Below are positions 8,977 to 16,111 of a DNA stretch of 64,000 bases, one piece after another. Numbering within the stretch: the stretch's first letter is position 1; each line of letters starts with the position of its first letter. Under the pieces are notes generated by a model, which was not told where the DNA came from, ran no database searches, and saw only the letters and a list, made by a program, of their open reading frames with translations. Source of the stretch: Hyunsoonleella ulvae (GTDB lineage Bacteria; Bacteroidota; Bacteroidia; Flavobacteriales; Flavobacteriaceae); contig NZ_JAEPJQ010000001.1 in assembly GCF_016827605.1 (NCBI RefSeq), forward strand, positions 1,116,001-1,180,000, read 5' to 3'. Both the position numbers and the translations under genes were made by a program.

Positions 8977-9034
8977 CTTTAAAATTTATTTTTAAACACT
9001 TTATTAACAATATTTAAACTTTAAAGTTGATTTT
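8969..9034. promoter_or_regulatory. 15-bp perfect inverted repeat, likely toxin-antitoxin operator
   Basis: AAAATCAACTTTAAA at 8969-8983 and its exact reverse complement TTTAAAGTTGATTTT at 9020-9034 are separated by 36 bases. The first arm covers the -33 box of the toxin-antitoxin promoter, so binding of the HTH antitoxin there would block transcription. MqsA-type antitoxins are known to bind palindromes in their own promoters; the use of this one is inferred. Confidence 0.55.
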
Positions 9035-9126
9035 ATAAATGTAAAATCCTACATATAACAACTATTAAACCAACTCTCAAAAAAGTCCCATTAAAACGAT
9101 AAAACCTTACCTTAGCAAACACACCC

Positions 9127-9250
9127 GCGTTAGGGATTGAGGCATTTGTTGAAGCTCCTCGACGCAGGAGAGAGCGACTGCCGAAAGCCCGACCCGAGGA
9201 TGAATGTTTAATGTTTCGGACGGATGTGACATCGAGGGTAACGCCCTAAT
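9127..9250 (+). ncRNA. Candidate structured leader RNA upstream of the radical SAM gene
   Basis: This ~120-base stretch is markedly richer in G+C than its surroundings. GCGTTA (9127-9132) pairs with TAACGC (9239-9244) to close the element. Inside are a CTCCT/AGGAG hairpin (9155-9170), a GAAAGCCCGACCC segment (9183-9195) and a small GATG/CATC hairpin (9223-9233). It ends 12 bases before the radical SAM ATG. From memory the frame GCGTTAGGG, AAAGCCCGACC, GTAACGCCC recurs in Flavobacteriia intergenic regions, so it may be a mobile or repeated RNA element rather than a gene-specific riboswitch. No known riboswitch class was recognised. Confidence 0.4.
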
Positions 9251-9262
9251 AAAAATTAAACT

Positions 9263-10654
9263 ATGCCAACAAGAAAATATACGTATTACGATTTTACCTT
9301 GAGCTTGTGCCCTGAGTGTTTACAGCGTGTGGATGCGAAAATTGTGTTTGAAAATGGGAAGGTGTATATGCTGAAGCGTTGCGCAGAGCACGGGAATTCT
9401 AAGGTGTTGATCGCGGACGATATTGACTATTACAAAAACATACGGAACTACAATAAACCGAGTGAAACGCCATATACCTTTAACACAAAAACACATTATG
9501 GGTGCCCCTATGATTGTGGGTTGTGTCCAGATCATGAGCAGCACTCGTGCCTTACGGTGGTTGAGGTAACAGACCGTTGCAATTTAACTTGCCCTACTTG
9601 CTATGCGGGCTCTTCGCCAACCTATGGTAGGCATCGTACTTTAGAAGAAGTTAAAGAGATGTTAGACACCATTGTACGTAACGAAAAAGAACCTGATGTG
9701 GTACAAATTTCAGGCGGAGAACCGACGATTCATCCGCAGTTTTGGGACATTTTGGATTATGCAAAATCGTTACCTATTCGGCATTTAATGCTAAATACCA
9801 ACGGGATACAAATTGCTAAGGATTTTGAGTTTGCAAAACGCCTAAAAACCTATGCGCCCGATTTTGAAATCTATTTGCAGTTTGACTCTTTTGAGAATTC
9901 GGTATTGCAAGAATTACGTGGTGCCGATTTATGGGATATTCGCGCTCAGGCTTTAGAGCATTTAAATTCACTGAATTTATCGACTACCTTGGTTGTAACA
10001 CTTCAAAAAGGCTTGAACGACCATGAGATTGGAAAAATTATTGACTTTGCATTGCAACAAAAATGCGTGCGAGGGGTAACCTTTCAGCCAACTCAAATTG
10101 CAGGGCGCTTGGATAATTTTAATCCTGAAACCGATAGAATGACGCTTACCGAAGTACGCCGAAATATCATGGAGCAGACCGATATTTTTACTTCGGACGA
10201 TTTATTGCCCGTGCCTTGTAATCCAGATGCTTTGGTGATGGGGTACGCCTTAAAATTGGATGGCGAGGTATTTCCGCTAACCCGATACATTAACCCTAAC
10301 GATTTACTGGACAACAGCAAAAACACCATTATTTACGAACAGGATGAACAACTGCATGGAAAAATGATTGAGGTGTTTAGCACAGGGAATTCTGTAGAGG
10401 TTGCCGAGGAAAACCTAAAAAGTATTATGTGTTGTTTACCAAATATTGATGCGCCAAATCTGGGTTACGACAATTTATTTCGTATTATTATCATGCAATT
10501 TATTGATGCTTATAACTTTGATGTGCGTGCCATAAAAAAATCTTGTGTTCATATTGTGGATAAGGACAATAAGATTATTCCGTTTGAAACCATGAACTTA
10601 TTATATCGGGATGATAAACGGGAGCGTTTGGAGGAACTAAAAAACCAATTATAA
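9263..10654 (+). CDS. Radical SAM protein, COG1964 (tetraether lipid synthase/MJ0619-like) type
   Basis: 463 aa. The N-terminus has a rubredoxin-like metal site (LCPECLQR with Cys at 16 and 19, then KRCAEHG). Next is a Cys cluster YGCPYDCGLCPDHEQHSC, directly followed by the radical SAM motif CNLTCPTC (CX3CX2C, about residues 111-118). VVQISGGEPTIHPQF is the SAM-binding GGEP loop. A C-terminal domain supplies more Cys (SIMCCLPNIDAP and KKSCVHI), suggesting auxiliary [4Fe-4S] clusters. This arrangement is that of archaeal Tes (MJ0619), which joins lipid chains by sp3 C-C bonds. A lipid-modifying role is plausible but not shown. Two small membrane proteins follow immediately, the first starting within the stop codon region. 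Confidence 0.8.
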   Translation: MPTRKYTYYDFTLSLCPECLQRVDAKIVFENGKVYMLKRCAEHGNSKVLIADDIDYYKNIRNYNKPSETPYTFNTKTHYGCPYDCGLCPDHEQHSCLTVVEVTDRCNLTCPTCYAGSSPTYGRHRTLEEVKEMLDTIVRNEKEPDVVQISGGEPTIHPQFWDILDYAKSLPIRHLMLNTNGIQIAKDFEFAKRLKTYAPDFEIYLQFDSFENSVLQELRGADLWDIRAQALEHLNSLNLSTTLVVTLQKGLNDHEIGKIIDFALQQKCVRGVTFQPTQIAGRLDNFNPETDRMTLTEVRRNIMEQTDIFTSDDLLPVPCNPDALVMGYALKLDGEVFPLTRYINPNDLLDNSKNTIIYEQDEQLHGKMIEVFSTGNSVEVAEENLKSIMCCLPNIDAPNLGYDNLFRIIIMQFIDAYNFDVRAIKKSCVHIVDKDNKIIPFETMNLLYRDDKRERLEELKNQL

Positions 10655-10845
10655 TGGGAAATGATTTAGGATATTTAGTTGCAATAATTCTAGCCATATT
10701 TTTTTCTTTTGGCTTACCACTAGTACTTATAAGTATTGGATTCTGCTTACGAAACAAAAACACTAAACAATCAAAAACCTTCTACGTTATTGGAATTGTT
10801 TATCTTTTGATCAGTTTAGGTGTATGCGGAAGTATGATGATTTAA
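10654..10845 (+). CDS. Small two-helix membrane protein, paralogue of the next gene
   Basis: 63 aa. It starts at ATG 10654, overlapping the last base of the radical SAM stop, so translation is probably coupled. It has two hydrophobic helices (about 6-32 and 43-63) joined by a basic loop (FCLRNKNTKQSK). The second half aligns with the following 69-aa protein (IGFCLRNKNTKQSK, YVIGIVYLLISLGVCGSMM). No known family was recognised. Its position suggests it belongs with the radical SAM enzyme, perhaps as a membrane anchor or lipid-handling partner. Confidence 0.65.
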   Translation: MGNDLGYLVAIILAIFFSFGLPLVLISIGFCLRNKNTKQSKTFYVIGIVYLLISLGVCGSMMI

Positions 10846-10855
10846 AAGTTTGAAT

Positions 10856-11065
10856 ATGATATCTCTTCTAAGCCCAAATATGGATTTTACAGGTTTGTTC
10901 ATTATCATTTTATTGATCATGTTCGGTCCATCAATTTTGTTAACTATTATCGGATTTAGCATCCGCAGTAAAAACAAAAAAGCAGCCAAAGTACTGTTTA
11001 TTATTGCTGTAGTTTACCTGATTATCAGTTTAGGTATTTGTGGAGCGATGATGGCCGGATTTTAA
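10856..11065 (+). CDS. Small two-helix membrane protein, paralogue of the previous gene
   Basis: 69 aa from ATG 10856; a TTG two codons upstream is possible but less likely. Like its neighbour it has two transmembrane helices and the motif IGFSIRSKNKKAAK, then VVYLIISLGICGAMM. The pair arose by tandem duplication, with only 10 bases between them. The last 36 bases overlap the 3' end of the convergent DUF4345 gene. Function unknown. Confidence 0.6.
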   Translation: MISLLSPNMDFTGLFIIILLIMFGPSILLTIIGFSIRSKNKKAAKVLFIIAVVYLIISLGICGAMMAGF

Positions 11066-11431
11066 AATCCAAAGTCCGTAAAACCCTAATATCAATTCGC
11101 CCGCGGTTCCAAAAACGTAGGCGAAAGTGGGTGTGCCGTCAAGAACTAAACTCAACAATCTTCCAAAACCTAACCCCAGCATAAAAATCATATTGCTAAC
11201 CAAAGCTAGTTTTAAAAAATTGGTTTTAAAAACACCTAAAACCCATAGTATTGAAAAACCCAAATACAAGCCCATAATGGCTTTAAAGGCATTTTGCTCG
11301 TCAATAGTATTAAGTTGGATATTGAACTCTGAACTTGGACTAAAACCATACAAAAACGCTACAGGAACCACTATAATTACTGAAATTACGAGGTGGATTT
11401 TGTTGATGAAATTTGTTTTGCTTAATCCCAT
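11030..11431 (-). CDS. DUF4345-like four-helix membrane protein
   Basis: 133 aa with four predicted transmembrane segments. The core KAIMGLYLGFSILWVLG and the GFGRLLSLVLDGTP segment are typical of DUF4345 proteins, small inner-membrane proteins of unknown function. It is convergent with the small membrane protein gene and overlaps its 3' end by 36 bases. A 110-codon frame on the opposite strand over the same DNA lacks any family signature and is discounted. Confidence 0.75.
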   Translation of the reverse strand: MGLSKTNFINKIHLVISVIIVVPVAFLYGFSPSSEFNIQLNTIDEQNAFKAIMGLYLGFSILWVLGVFKTNFLKLALVSNMIFMLGLGFGRLLSLVLDGTPTFAYVFGTAGELILGFYGLWILKSGHHRSTNT

Positions 11432-11510
11432 AGAACTATGCGTTTTACATCAAAAATAATGAAGATTTTTTTGAGTAATATTTCAACGAGATTCACAGCG
11501 AAAAAACAGC

Positions 11511-11518
11511 TATATTTG
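11511..11518 (+). promoter_or_regulatory. -7 box (TATATTTG) of lepA
   Basis: TATATTTG matches the Bacteroidota -7 consensus TAnnTTTG exactly and lies 30 bases before the lepA ATG. No TTG is found at the ideal -33 distance, so the promoter relies on the -7 element. Confidence 0.5.
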
Positions 11519-11547
11519 CACCCTACATTTTAGGGTAAGATTACTTT

Positions 11548-13344
11548 ATGAAGCAGATTAGAAATTTTTGCATTATTGCACATATTGATCATGGTAAGAG
11601 TACCCTTGCAGACCGTTTGTTAGACTACACAGGTTCGGTAACCGCAAGGGAAAAACAAGACCAATTATTAGATAATATGGATTTGGAGCGTGAACGTGGT
11701 ATTACCATTAAAAGTCACGCCATACAAATGGATTATGAATATAAAGGCCAAAAATATGTTCTAAACTTGATTGATACTCCTGGACATGTGGATTTCTCGT
11801 ATGAAGTTTCCCGTTCCATAGCTGCATGTGAAGGTGCGCTTTTAATTGTAGATGCTGCTCAAAGTATACAGGCGCAAACCATTTCTAATTTATATCTGGC
11901 TTTAGAAAATGATTTGGAGATTATTCCTGTACTAAATAAAGTAGATTTACCAAGTGCAAATCCTGAAGAAGTTACCGATGATATTGTAGATTTACTAGGT
12001 TGCGATCCTGAAGAGGTAATTCACGCTAGTGGAAAAACAGGCTTTGGTGTTGATAATATTTTAGCAGCCATTATTGAGCGTGTTCCTGCTCCTGAAGGTG
12101 ACCCCAATGCACCATTACAAGCCTTAATTTTTGATTCAGTTTACAATACGTTTAGAGGGATTGAAACTTACTTTAGAGTATTTAACGGGGAGATTAAAAA
12201 AGGACAACATATAAAATTCGTAGCTACTGATAAGGACTATTATGCAGATGAAATTGGGACTTTAAAACTAAACCAAGTTGCAAAACAAACCGTAAAAGCA
12301 GGCGATGTTGGTTACCTAATTACAGGTATAAAAACAGCTAAAGAGGTAAAAGTAGGAGATACTATTACCGATTTTGCAAAACCCACACAGAATGTTGTTG
12401 AAGGGTTTGAGGATGTAAAACCGATGGTATTTGCTGGTATTTACCCTGTGGACACTGAGGATTATGAAGACCTACGTGCTTCTATGGAAAAACTACAATT
12501 AAATGATGCTTCCTTGGTATTTCAACCAGAAAGCTCAGCAGCATTAGGTTTTGGTTTCCGCTGTGGATTTCTTGGGATGTTACACATGGAAATTATTCAA
12601 GAGCGTTTAGAACGTGAGTTTGATATGACGGTTATAACTACCGTACCCAACGTATCTTACCATGCCTATACCAATAAAGAACCAGACGACATCATCATTG
12701 TAAATAACCCATCAGATTTACCAGAACCTTCCACCTTAAATCGTGTGGAAGAACCATATATAAAAGCTACCATCATTACAAAATCAGATTTTGTGGGTAA
12801 TGTCATGTCGTTATGTATTGAAAAACGTGGTATTATCACAAATCAAACCTATTTAACTACTGAGCGTGTTGAATTAATTTTTGAAATGCCTTTGGCTGAA
12901 ATTGTTTTTGATTTTTATGATAGATTAAAAACTGTTTCTAAAGGTTATGCGTCTTTCGATTATCACCCGATAGGTATGAAACAATCTAAATTAGTGCGTT
13001 TAGATATTTTATTAAATGCACAACCTGTTGATGCGCTTTCGGCTCTAATTCATGCTGAAAATGCGCAGACCATTGGTAAAAAAATGTGCGAGAAGTTAAA
13101 AGAGTTAATACCTCGTCAGCAATTTGATATTCCTATTCAAGCAGCCATTGGTGCTAAAATTATATCTCGTGAAACGGTAAAAGCACTTCGTAAAGATGTA
13201 ACTGCTAAATGTTACGGTGGTGATATTTCACGTAAACGTAAACTTTTAGAGAAACAGAAAAAAGGTAAAAAACGTATGCGACAAGTAGGTAATGTAGAAA
13301 TACCTCAGCAAGCGTTTATGGCGGTATTGAAGTTGAATGATTAA
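11548..13344 (+). CDS. lepA: Elongation factor 4 (LepA), ribosome back-translocase GTPase
   Basis: 598 aa, the normal LepA length. Translational GTPase acting on stalled or mis-translocated ribosomes. G1 is AHIDHGKST at residues 9-17, G2 lies in the [12 protein letters not shown] stretch, G3 is DTPGH and G4 is NKVD. Domains II, III and V follow, then the LepA-specific C-terminal domain ([44 protein letters not shown]). It is monocistronic with its own -7 box, and the response regulator gene follows after 35 bases with its own promoter. Confidence 0.98.
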   Translation: MKQIRNFCIIAHIDHGKSTLADRLLDYTGSVTAREKQDQLLDNMDLERERGITIKSHAIQMDYEYKGQKYVLNLIDTPGHVDFSYEVSRSIAACEGALLIVDAAQSIQAQTISNLYLALENDLEIIPVLNKVDLPSANPEEVTDDIVDLLGCDPEEVIHASGKTGFGVDNILAAIIERVPAPEGDPNAPLQALIFDSVYNTFRGIETYFRVFNGEIKKGQHIKFVATDKDYYADEIGTLKLNQVAKQTVKAGDVGYLITGIKTAKEVKVGDTITDFAKPTQNVVEGFEDVKPMVFAGIYPVDTEDYEDLRASMEKLQLNDASLVFQPESSAALGFGFRCGFLGMLHMEIIQERLEREFDMTVITTVPNVSYHAYTNKEPDDIIIVNNPSDLPEPSTLNRVEEPYIKATIITKSDFVGNVMSLCIEKRGIITNQTYLTTERVELIFEMPLAEIVFDFYDRLKTVSKGYASFDYHPIGMKQSKLVRLDILLNAQPVDALSALIHAENAQTIGKKMCEKLKELIPRQQFDIPIQAAIGAKIISRETVKALRKDVTAKCYGGDISRKRKLLEKQKKGKKRMRQVGNVEIPQQAFMAVLKLND

Positions 13345-13361
13345 TCTTTTTTGTATCTTTC
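13333..13361 (+). promoter_or_regulatory. Promoter of the two-component genes
   Basis: TTG at 13333-13335 is followed after 18 bases by TATCTTTC at 13354-13361, close to the TTG-N19-TAnnTTTG arrangement. It lies across the end of lepA, 19 bases before the response regulator ATG. No copy of the downstream regulon palindrome is present here. Confidence 0.4.
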
Positions 13362-13379
13362 TTCATGTAGATTGCTTAC

Positions 13380-14015
13380 ATGGAAAGCCAGCCAAAAAAA
13401 ATCCTAATCTGCGAAGACCATCAAATTGTTATTGATGGGCTACTTTCTATATTTAAAAATCAACCTGACTATCATGTAATAGGCTTTATAAATGATGGTA
13501 ATACAGTAATTTCTGCCATTGAAAAATATGTACCTGATGCTATTCTGTTAGATCTTAACCTTCCCAATAAAAATGGGGTTGATATTTTAAAAGACGTAAA
13601 ACTAATACACCCAAAAATTAAGGTAATTATACTTACTATGTATAATACCGAAAGTATTATTAAAAAAGTAAAACAACTAAATGCCAATGGGTTTTTACTT
13701 AAAAATTGCTCTTCTGAAGATTTATTGAATGCATTGGACGCCGTTTTTGAAAATCATACCTTTTACAAAGGTAAAGGTGTAAAAAATGAGGTAACAGAGA
13801 CAGATGGGTTTCTTCAAAAAATTAATATTACAAGAAGGGAAAAAGAAATAATAGCCGAACTGATGGAAGGGCTTAACGTTCCAGAAATTGCTGAAAAGCT
13901 CTTTATTAGTTCCCATACCGTTGAAACGCACAAGAAGAATATTTTCAAGAAACTAAACATTCATAATTCCATTGACCTTGTAAAACTCGTAAATGAGAAA
14001 AAGTTATTATCATAA
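13380..14015 (+). CDS. NarL/LuxR-family response regulator
   Basis: 211 aa. Receiver domain (residues 7-125) with acidic pocket ICEDH, phospho-acceptor Asp58 (AILLDLNLP) and Lys near 105. A LuxR-type HTH (about 145-205) carries REKEIIAELMEGLNVPEIAEKLFISSHTVETHKKNIFKKL. It controls transcription as a dimer on short inverted repeats. It overlaps the histidine kinase gene by 23 bases, so the two are co-translated partners. The 16-bp palindromes starting 10 bases after the kinase and repeated before the next three genes are the likely binding sites; this link is inferred from position and site symmetry. Confidence 0.93.
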   Translation: MESQPKKILICEDHQIVIDGLLSIFKNQPDYHVIGFINDGNTVISAIEKYVPDAILLDLNLPNKNGVDILKDVKLIHPKIKVIILTMYNTESIIKKVKQLNANGFLLKNCSSEDLLNALDAVFENHTFYKGKGVKNEVTETDGFLQKINITRREKEIIAELMEGLNVPEIAEKLFISSHTVETHKKNIFKKLNIHNSIDLVKLVNEKKLLS

Positions 14016-15810
14016 CTGTATTGCTCTTTTTTTTATTTTAGGTTTAAGCTTTTGCTTGAATTTGAAAGCGCAGGTAGATACTTTGTTCATTGACTCTAGC
14101 TTTTCTTCAATTAACCTTAAACCTTTCTCAAAAATTAACAAAAATAGCCTTGAGACAAATGATGAGAGAGATTACTATTACTTCAGCTTTAACAACATCT
14201 TTAACACTATTGATTTTACTTTAAAAAATGAGCTAAGCTCCCCTAAAACCATCTTTCTACAACTTACTTATGTATATATACAAGAAATTGTACTCTGCAA
14301 ATATGAACACAATACTCTTGTTCCCAAAGCAACCACAGGGATTAACTATAAAATAGATACAAAACCTATTGAACATAGGCTATTTACATTGCCCATTAAA
14401 TTAAACCCAAAGGAAACAGCCTCCTATCAACTCAAATTAAAAAAAGAAAAAGGTAAACCTTTAGCTACTTCGGTATATTTAAAAAGTGAACAAACATTTG
14501 CAAAAGACAACACTATTCAGCAGATTATTATTGGCGCTTATTTTGGGGTTAGCCTCCTTTCTGTTATTTTTAGTTTATTTATTTTTTCTTTTTTAAGAAA
14601 GAGTACTTACTTAATCTATGCCGCCTATATTATTTTCTTAGGCTTATTTATTAGTGCATATATTGGTGTGTTTTCTCAAATTTTTCTCAACGAAAATACT
14701 ACCGTAAACAAATACACCAATTATGTAGTTTTTAGTGAAATTTCATTAATTCTTTTTGCGCTATTCTCTCAAAAAATACTTGAAGCTAAAACTTATACAC
14801 CCAAACTTAAAAAAACTATTGAAGTCCTCTTAGGCATCGTTATTATTATAAGATTAGCTATACATTTTGTATTTACACATGTTTTTGAGAATGCTGTTAC
14901 CTTGTTTATGAAGATATGGTATGCATTTTTTATATTTTTAATTTGCATCATTATAGTGCAAATAGTCATCTACTACAAAAAAAACAATAAGCGTACATCT
15001 CTTTTTGCTTTGGCTTATATTTTTATGATTTTGGGAACAATGGCCAGTATTTTGTACCATAGTTATGGCATAGTAAATACTTATTTTTACGATTTACCGC
15101 TTTTATTTTATACTTCGTTTTTAGAAATTTTATTATTGACTTTTACCGTAGTATTTATGGTTAAGGACATCTATGACGAACGTAATACACTCTCAGAAAA
15201 AATAGTGTTGCAAGAAAAAGAAAACCTAACGGCATTTATAAAAGGCGAAGATCAAGAACGCAAACGTATAGGTAAAGAACTTCATGACAATATAGGTAGT
15301 CAATTAAGTTATTTAAAACGGTTTGTTTCAGATACATTTAAGGATGAAAAAGTTACCGAAACCATTGATACCATATGTAACGACGTTAGAAATTTATCTC
15401 ATGAAATTTCTCCTTCAGATTTAACAATGGTTGGATTTAAAGATAGTGTAGAAGATTTAGCAAAAACACTATCTAGCCAAACGTCACTAAAGATAAATTT
15501 TAATAGTTATCAATTCCCCAAAACATTAGATGATAGTATTGTAACGCCTTTATATAGAGTAATTCAAGAAGCATTTAATAACATCATAAAACACGCTAAT
15601 GCAACACAGGTAGATGTACAACTTATGGGGCTTGAAGATGGATTTACCATTTCAATTGAAGATGACGGTAATGGGTTTGATGTTTTAAACACTAAAAATG
15701 GACTTGGCATTAAAAATATGCAATCTAGGGTTCATCAGATAGGGGGTACATTCGCTTTAGATAGTATTCCAAATAAAGGAACATCTGTTCTTATTTCAAT
15801 ACCAAAATAA
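13993..15810 (+). CDS. 7TMR-DISM sensor histidine kinase
   Basis: 605 aa. Signal peptide (residues 1-27), a periplasmic 7TMR-DISM extracellular module (about 30-165), seven transmembrane helices (about 175-392), a short coiled coil, then a HisKA_3 dimerisation segment with phospho-acceptor His431 (ERKRIGKELHDNIGSQLSYL). The HATPase domain shows the N box (NNIIKHANAT), DDGNGFD and GLGIKNMQSRV. It is a NarX/DesK-type kinase for the overlapping response regulator. DISM modules often bind carbohydrates or other small ligands; the signal here is unknown. Four operator-like palindromes begin 10 bases after its stop. Confidence 0.93.
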   Translation: MRKSYYHNCIALFFILGLSFCLNLKAQVDTLFIDSSFSSINLKPFSKINKNSLETNDERDYYYFSFNNIFNTIDFTLKNELSSPKTIFLQLTYVYIQEIVLCKYEHNTLVPKATTGINYKIDTKPIEHRLFTLPIKLNPKETASYQLKLKKEKGKPLATSVYLKSEQTFAKDNTIQQIIIGAYFGVSLLSVIFSLFIFSFLRKSTYLIYAAYIIFLGLFISAYIGVFSQIFLNENTTVNKYTNYVVFSEISLILFALFSQKILEAKTYTPKLKKTIEVLLGIVIIIRLAIHFVFTHVFENAVTLFMKIWYAFFIFLICIIIVQIVIYYKKNNKRTSLFALAYIFMILGTMASILYHSYGIVNTYFYDLPLLFYTSFLEILLLTFTVVFMVKDIYDERNTLSEKIVLQEKENLTAFIKGEDQERKRIGKELHDNIGSQLSYLKRFVSDTFKDEKVTETIDTICNDVRNLSHEISPSDLTMVGFKDSVEDLAKTLSSQTSLKINFNSYQFPKTLDDSIVTPLYRVIQEAFNNIIKHANATQVDVQLMGLEDGFTISIEDDGNGFDVLNTKNGLGIKNMQSRVHQIGGTFALDSIPNKGTSVLISIPK

Positions 15811-15819
15811 TTTAAAATC

Positions 15820-15867
15820 TACCAGAATTCTGGTATTGTATTCTACCCCTTAATTGGTCTACTTTTA
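15820..15867 (+). promoter_or_regulatory. Regulon promoter 1: perfect palindrome plus -7 box, no ORF downstream
   Basis: TACCAGAATTCTGGTA (15820-15835) is a perfect 16-bp palindrome. It is followed by TTG (15836-15838), 21 bases, then TACTTTTA (15860-15867). The same arrangement precedes three genes further on. The predicted transcript start is near 15874. No ORF follows, only the candidate small RNA. Confidence 0.7.
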
Positions 15868-15873
15868 AAATAT

Positions 15874-16013
15874 CTTTTTAAACGCTTATATCTCAAAAAG
15901 AATAATGCTATTAATCGATGTTCTCGTAACCAACCACCGAGATGTATGTTTTAAATTGATTAGGCACATATCTTGTGTTTAGAGGTTTCAGCTTTAGGCT
16001 GAAACCTCTTTTG
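15874..16013 (+). ncRNA. Candidate ~140-nt small RNA (copy 1 of a repeated element)
   Basis: It lies between regulon promoter 1 and a strong terminator and holds no ORF of note. From about 15905 to the end it closely matches the 3' UTR at 20047-20155. The shared core is GATGTATGTTTTAAATTGAT (15941-15960) plus a CAACCA loop. ATCGAT (15914-15919) can pair with ATTGAT (15955-15960), and TCTCG pairs with CGAGA around the CAACCA loop. The GTTTTAAATTGATTA part is the reverse complement of mRNA leaders of the regulon genes (16 bases for the next gene). The start is predicted from the -7 box; expression is not shown. Confidence 0.55.
15981..16013 (+). terminator. Rho-independent terminator of the candidate small RNA
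   Basis: AGAGGTTTCAGC pairs perfectly with GCTGAAACCTCT (12-bp stem, 5-base loop) and is followed by a T run. Confidence 0.85.
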
Positions 16014-16036
16014 TTTAAAAGCATAGCCTGAAAATC

Positions 16037-16084
16037 TACCTGAACTCTGGTATTGTGCTCTAACAGCCTTTCAAGGTAATTTTA
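16037..16084 (+). promoter_or_regulatory. Regulon promoter 2: palindrome plus -7 box
   Basis: TACCTGAACTCTGGTA (16037-16052), TTG (16053-16055), 21 bases, then TAATTTTA (16077-16084). It is 60 bases before the ATG at 16112. The predicted transcript begins near 16090, at the conserved leader. Confidence 0.7.
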
Positions 16085-16088
16085 CCCA

Positions 16089-16104
16089 TAATCAATTTAA
16101 AACA
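16089..16104 (+). promoter_or_regulatory. Conserved mRNA leader motif, complementary to the small RNA
   Basis: TAATCAATTTAAAACA is the exact reverse complement of 16 bases within the candidate small RNA (15947-15962). Its core ATCAATTTAAAAC occupies -21 to -9 from the ATG, where it would overlap ribosome loading. Confidence 0.5.
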
Positions 16105-16111
16105 ATTCATT

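Noticed and set aside
11127-11459. 110-codon plus-strand frame over the DUF4345 gene
   Set aside because: Opposite-strand shadow. The minus-strand protein has four membrane helices and a recognisable family pattern, while the plus-strand frame has none.
13986-14015. Frameshift or fusion of response regulator and kinase
   Set aside because: The 23-base overlap leaves both proteins complete, with a normal HTH end and a normal signal peptide start; it is ordinary translational coupling.
15941-16104. The inverted complementarity read as a divergent gene with the same leader on the minus strand
   Set aside because: On the minus strand ATCAATTTAAAAC at 15948-15960 is not followed by an ATG or an open frame, so it is not a leader of a gene in that direction.
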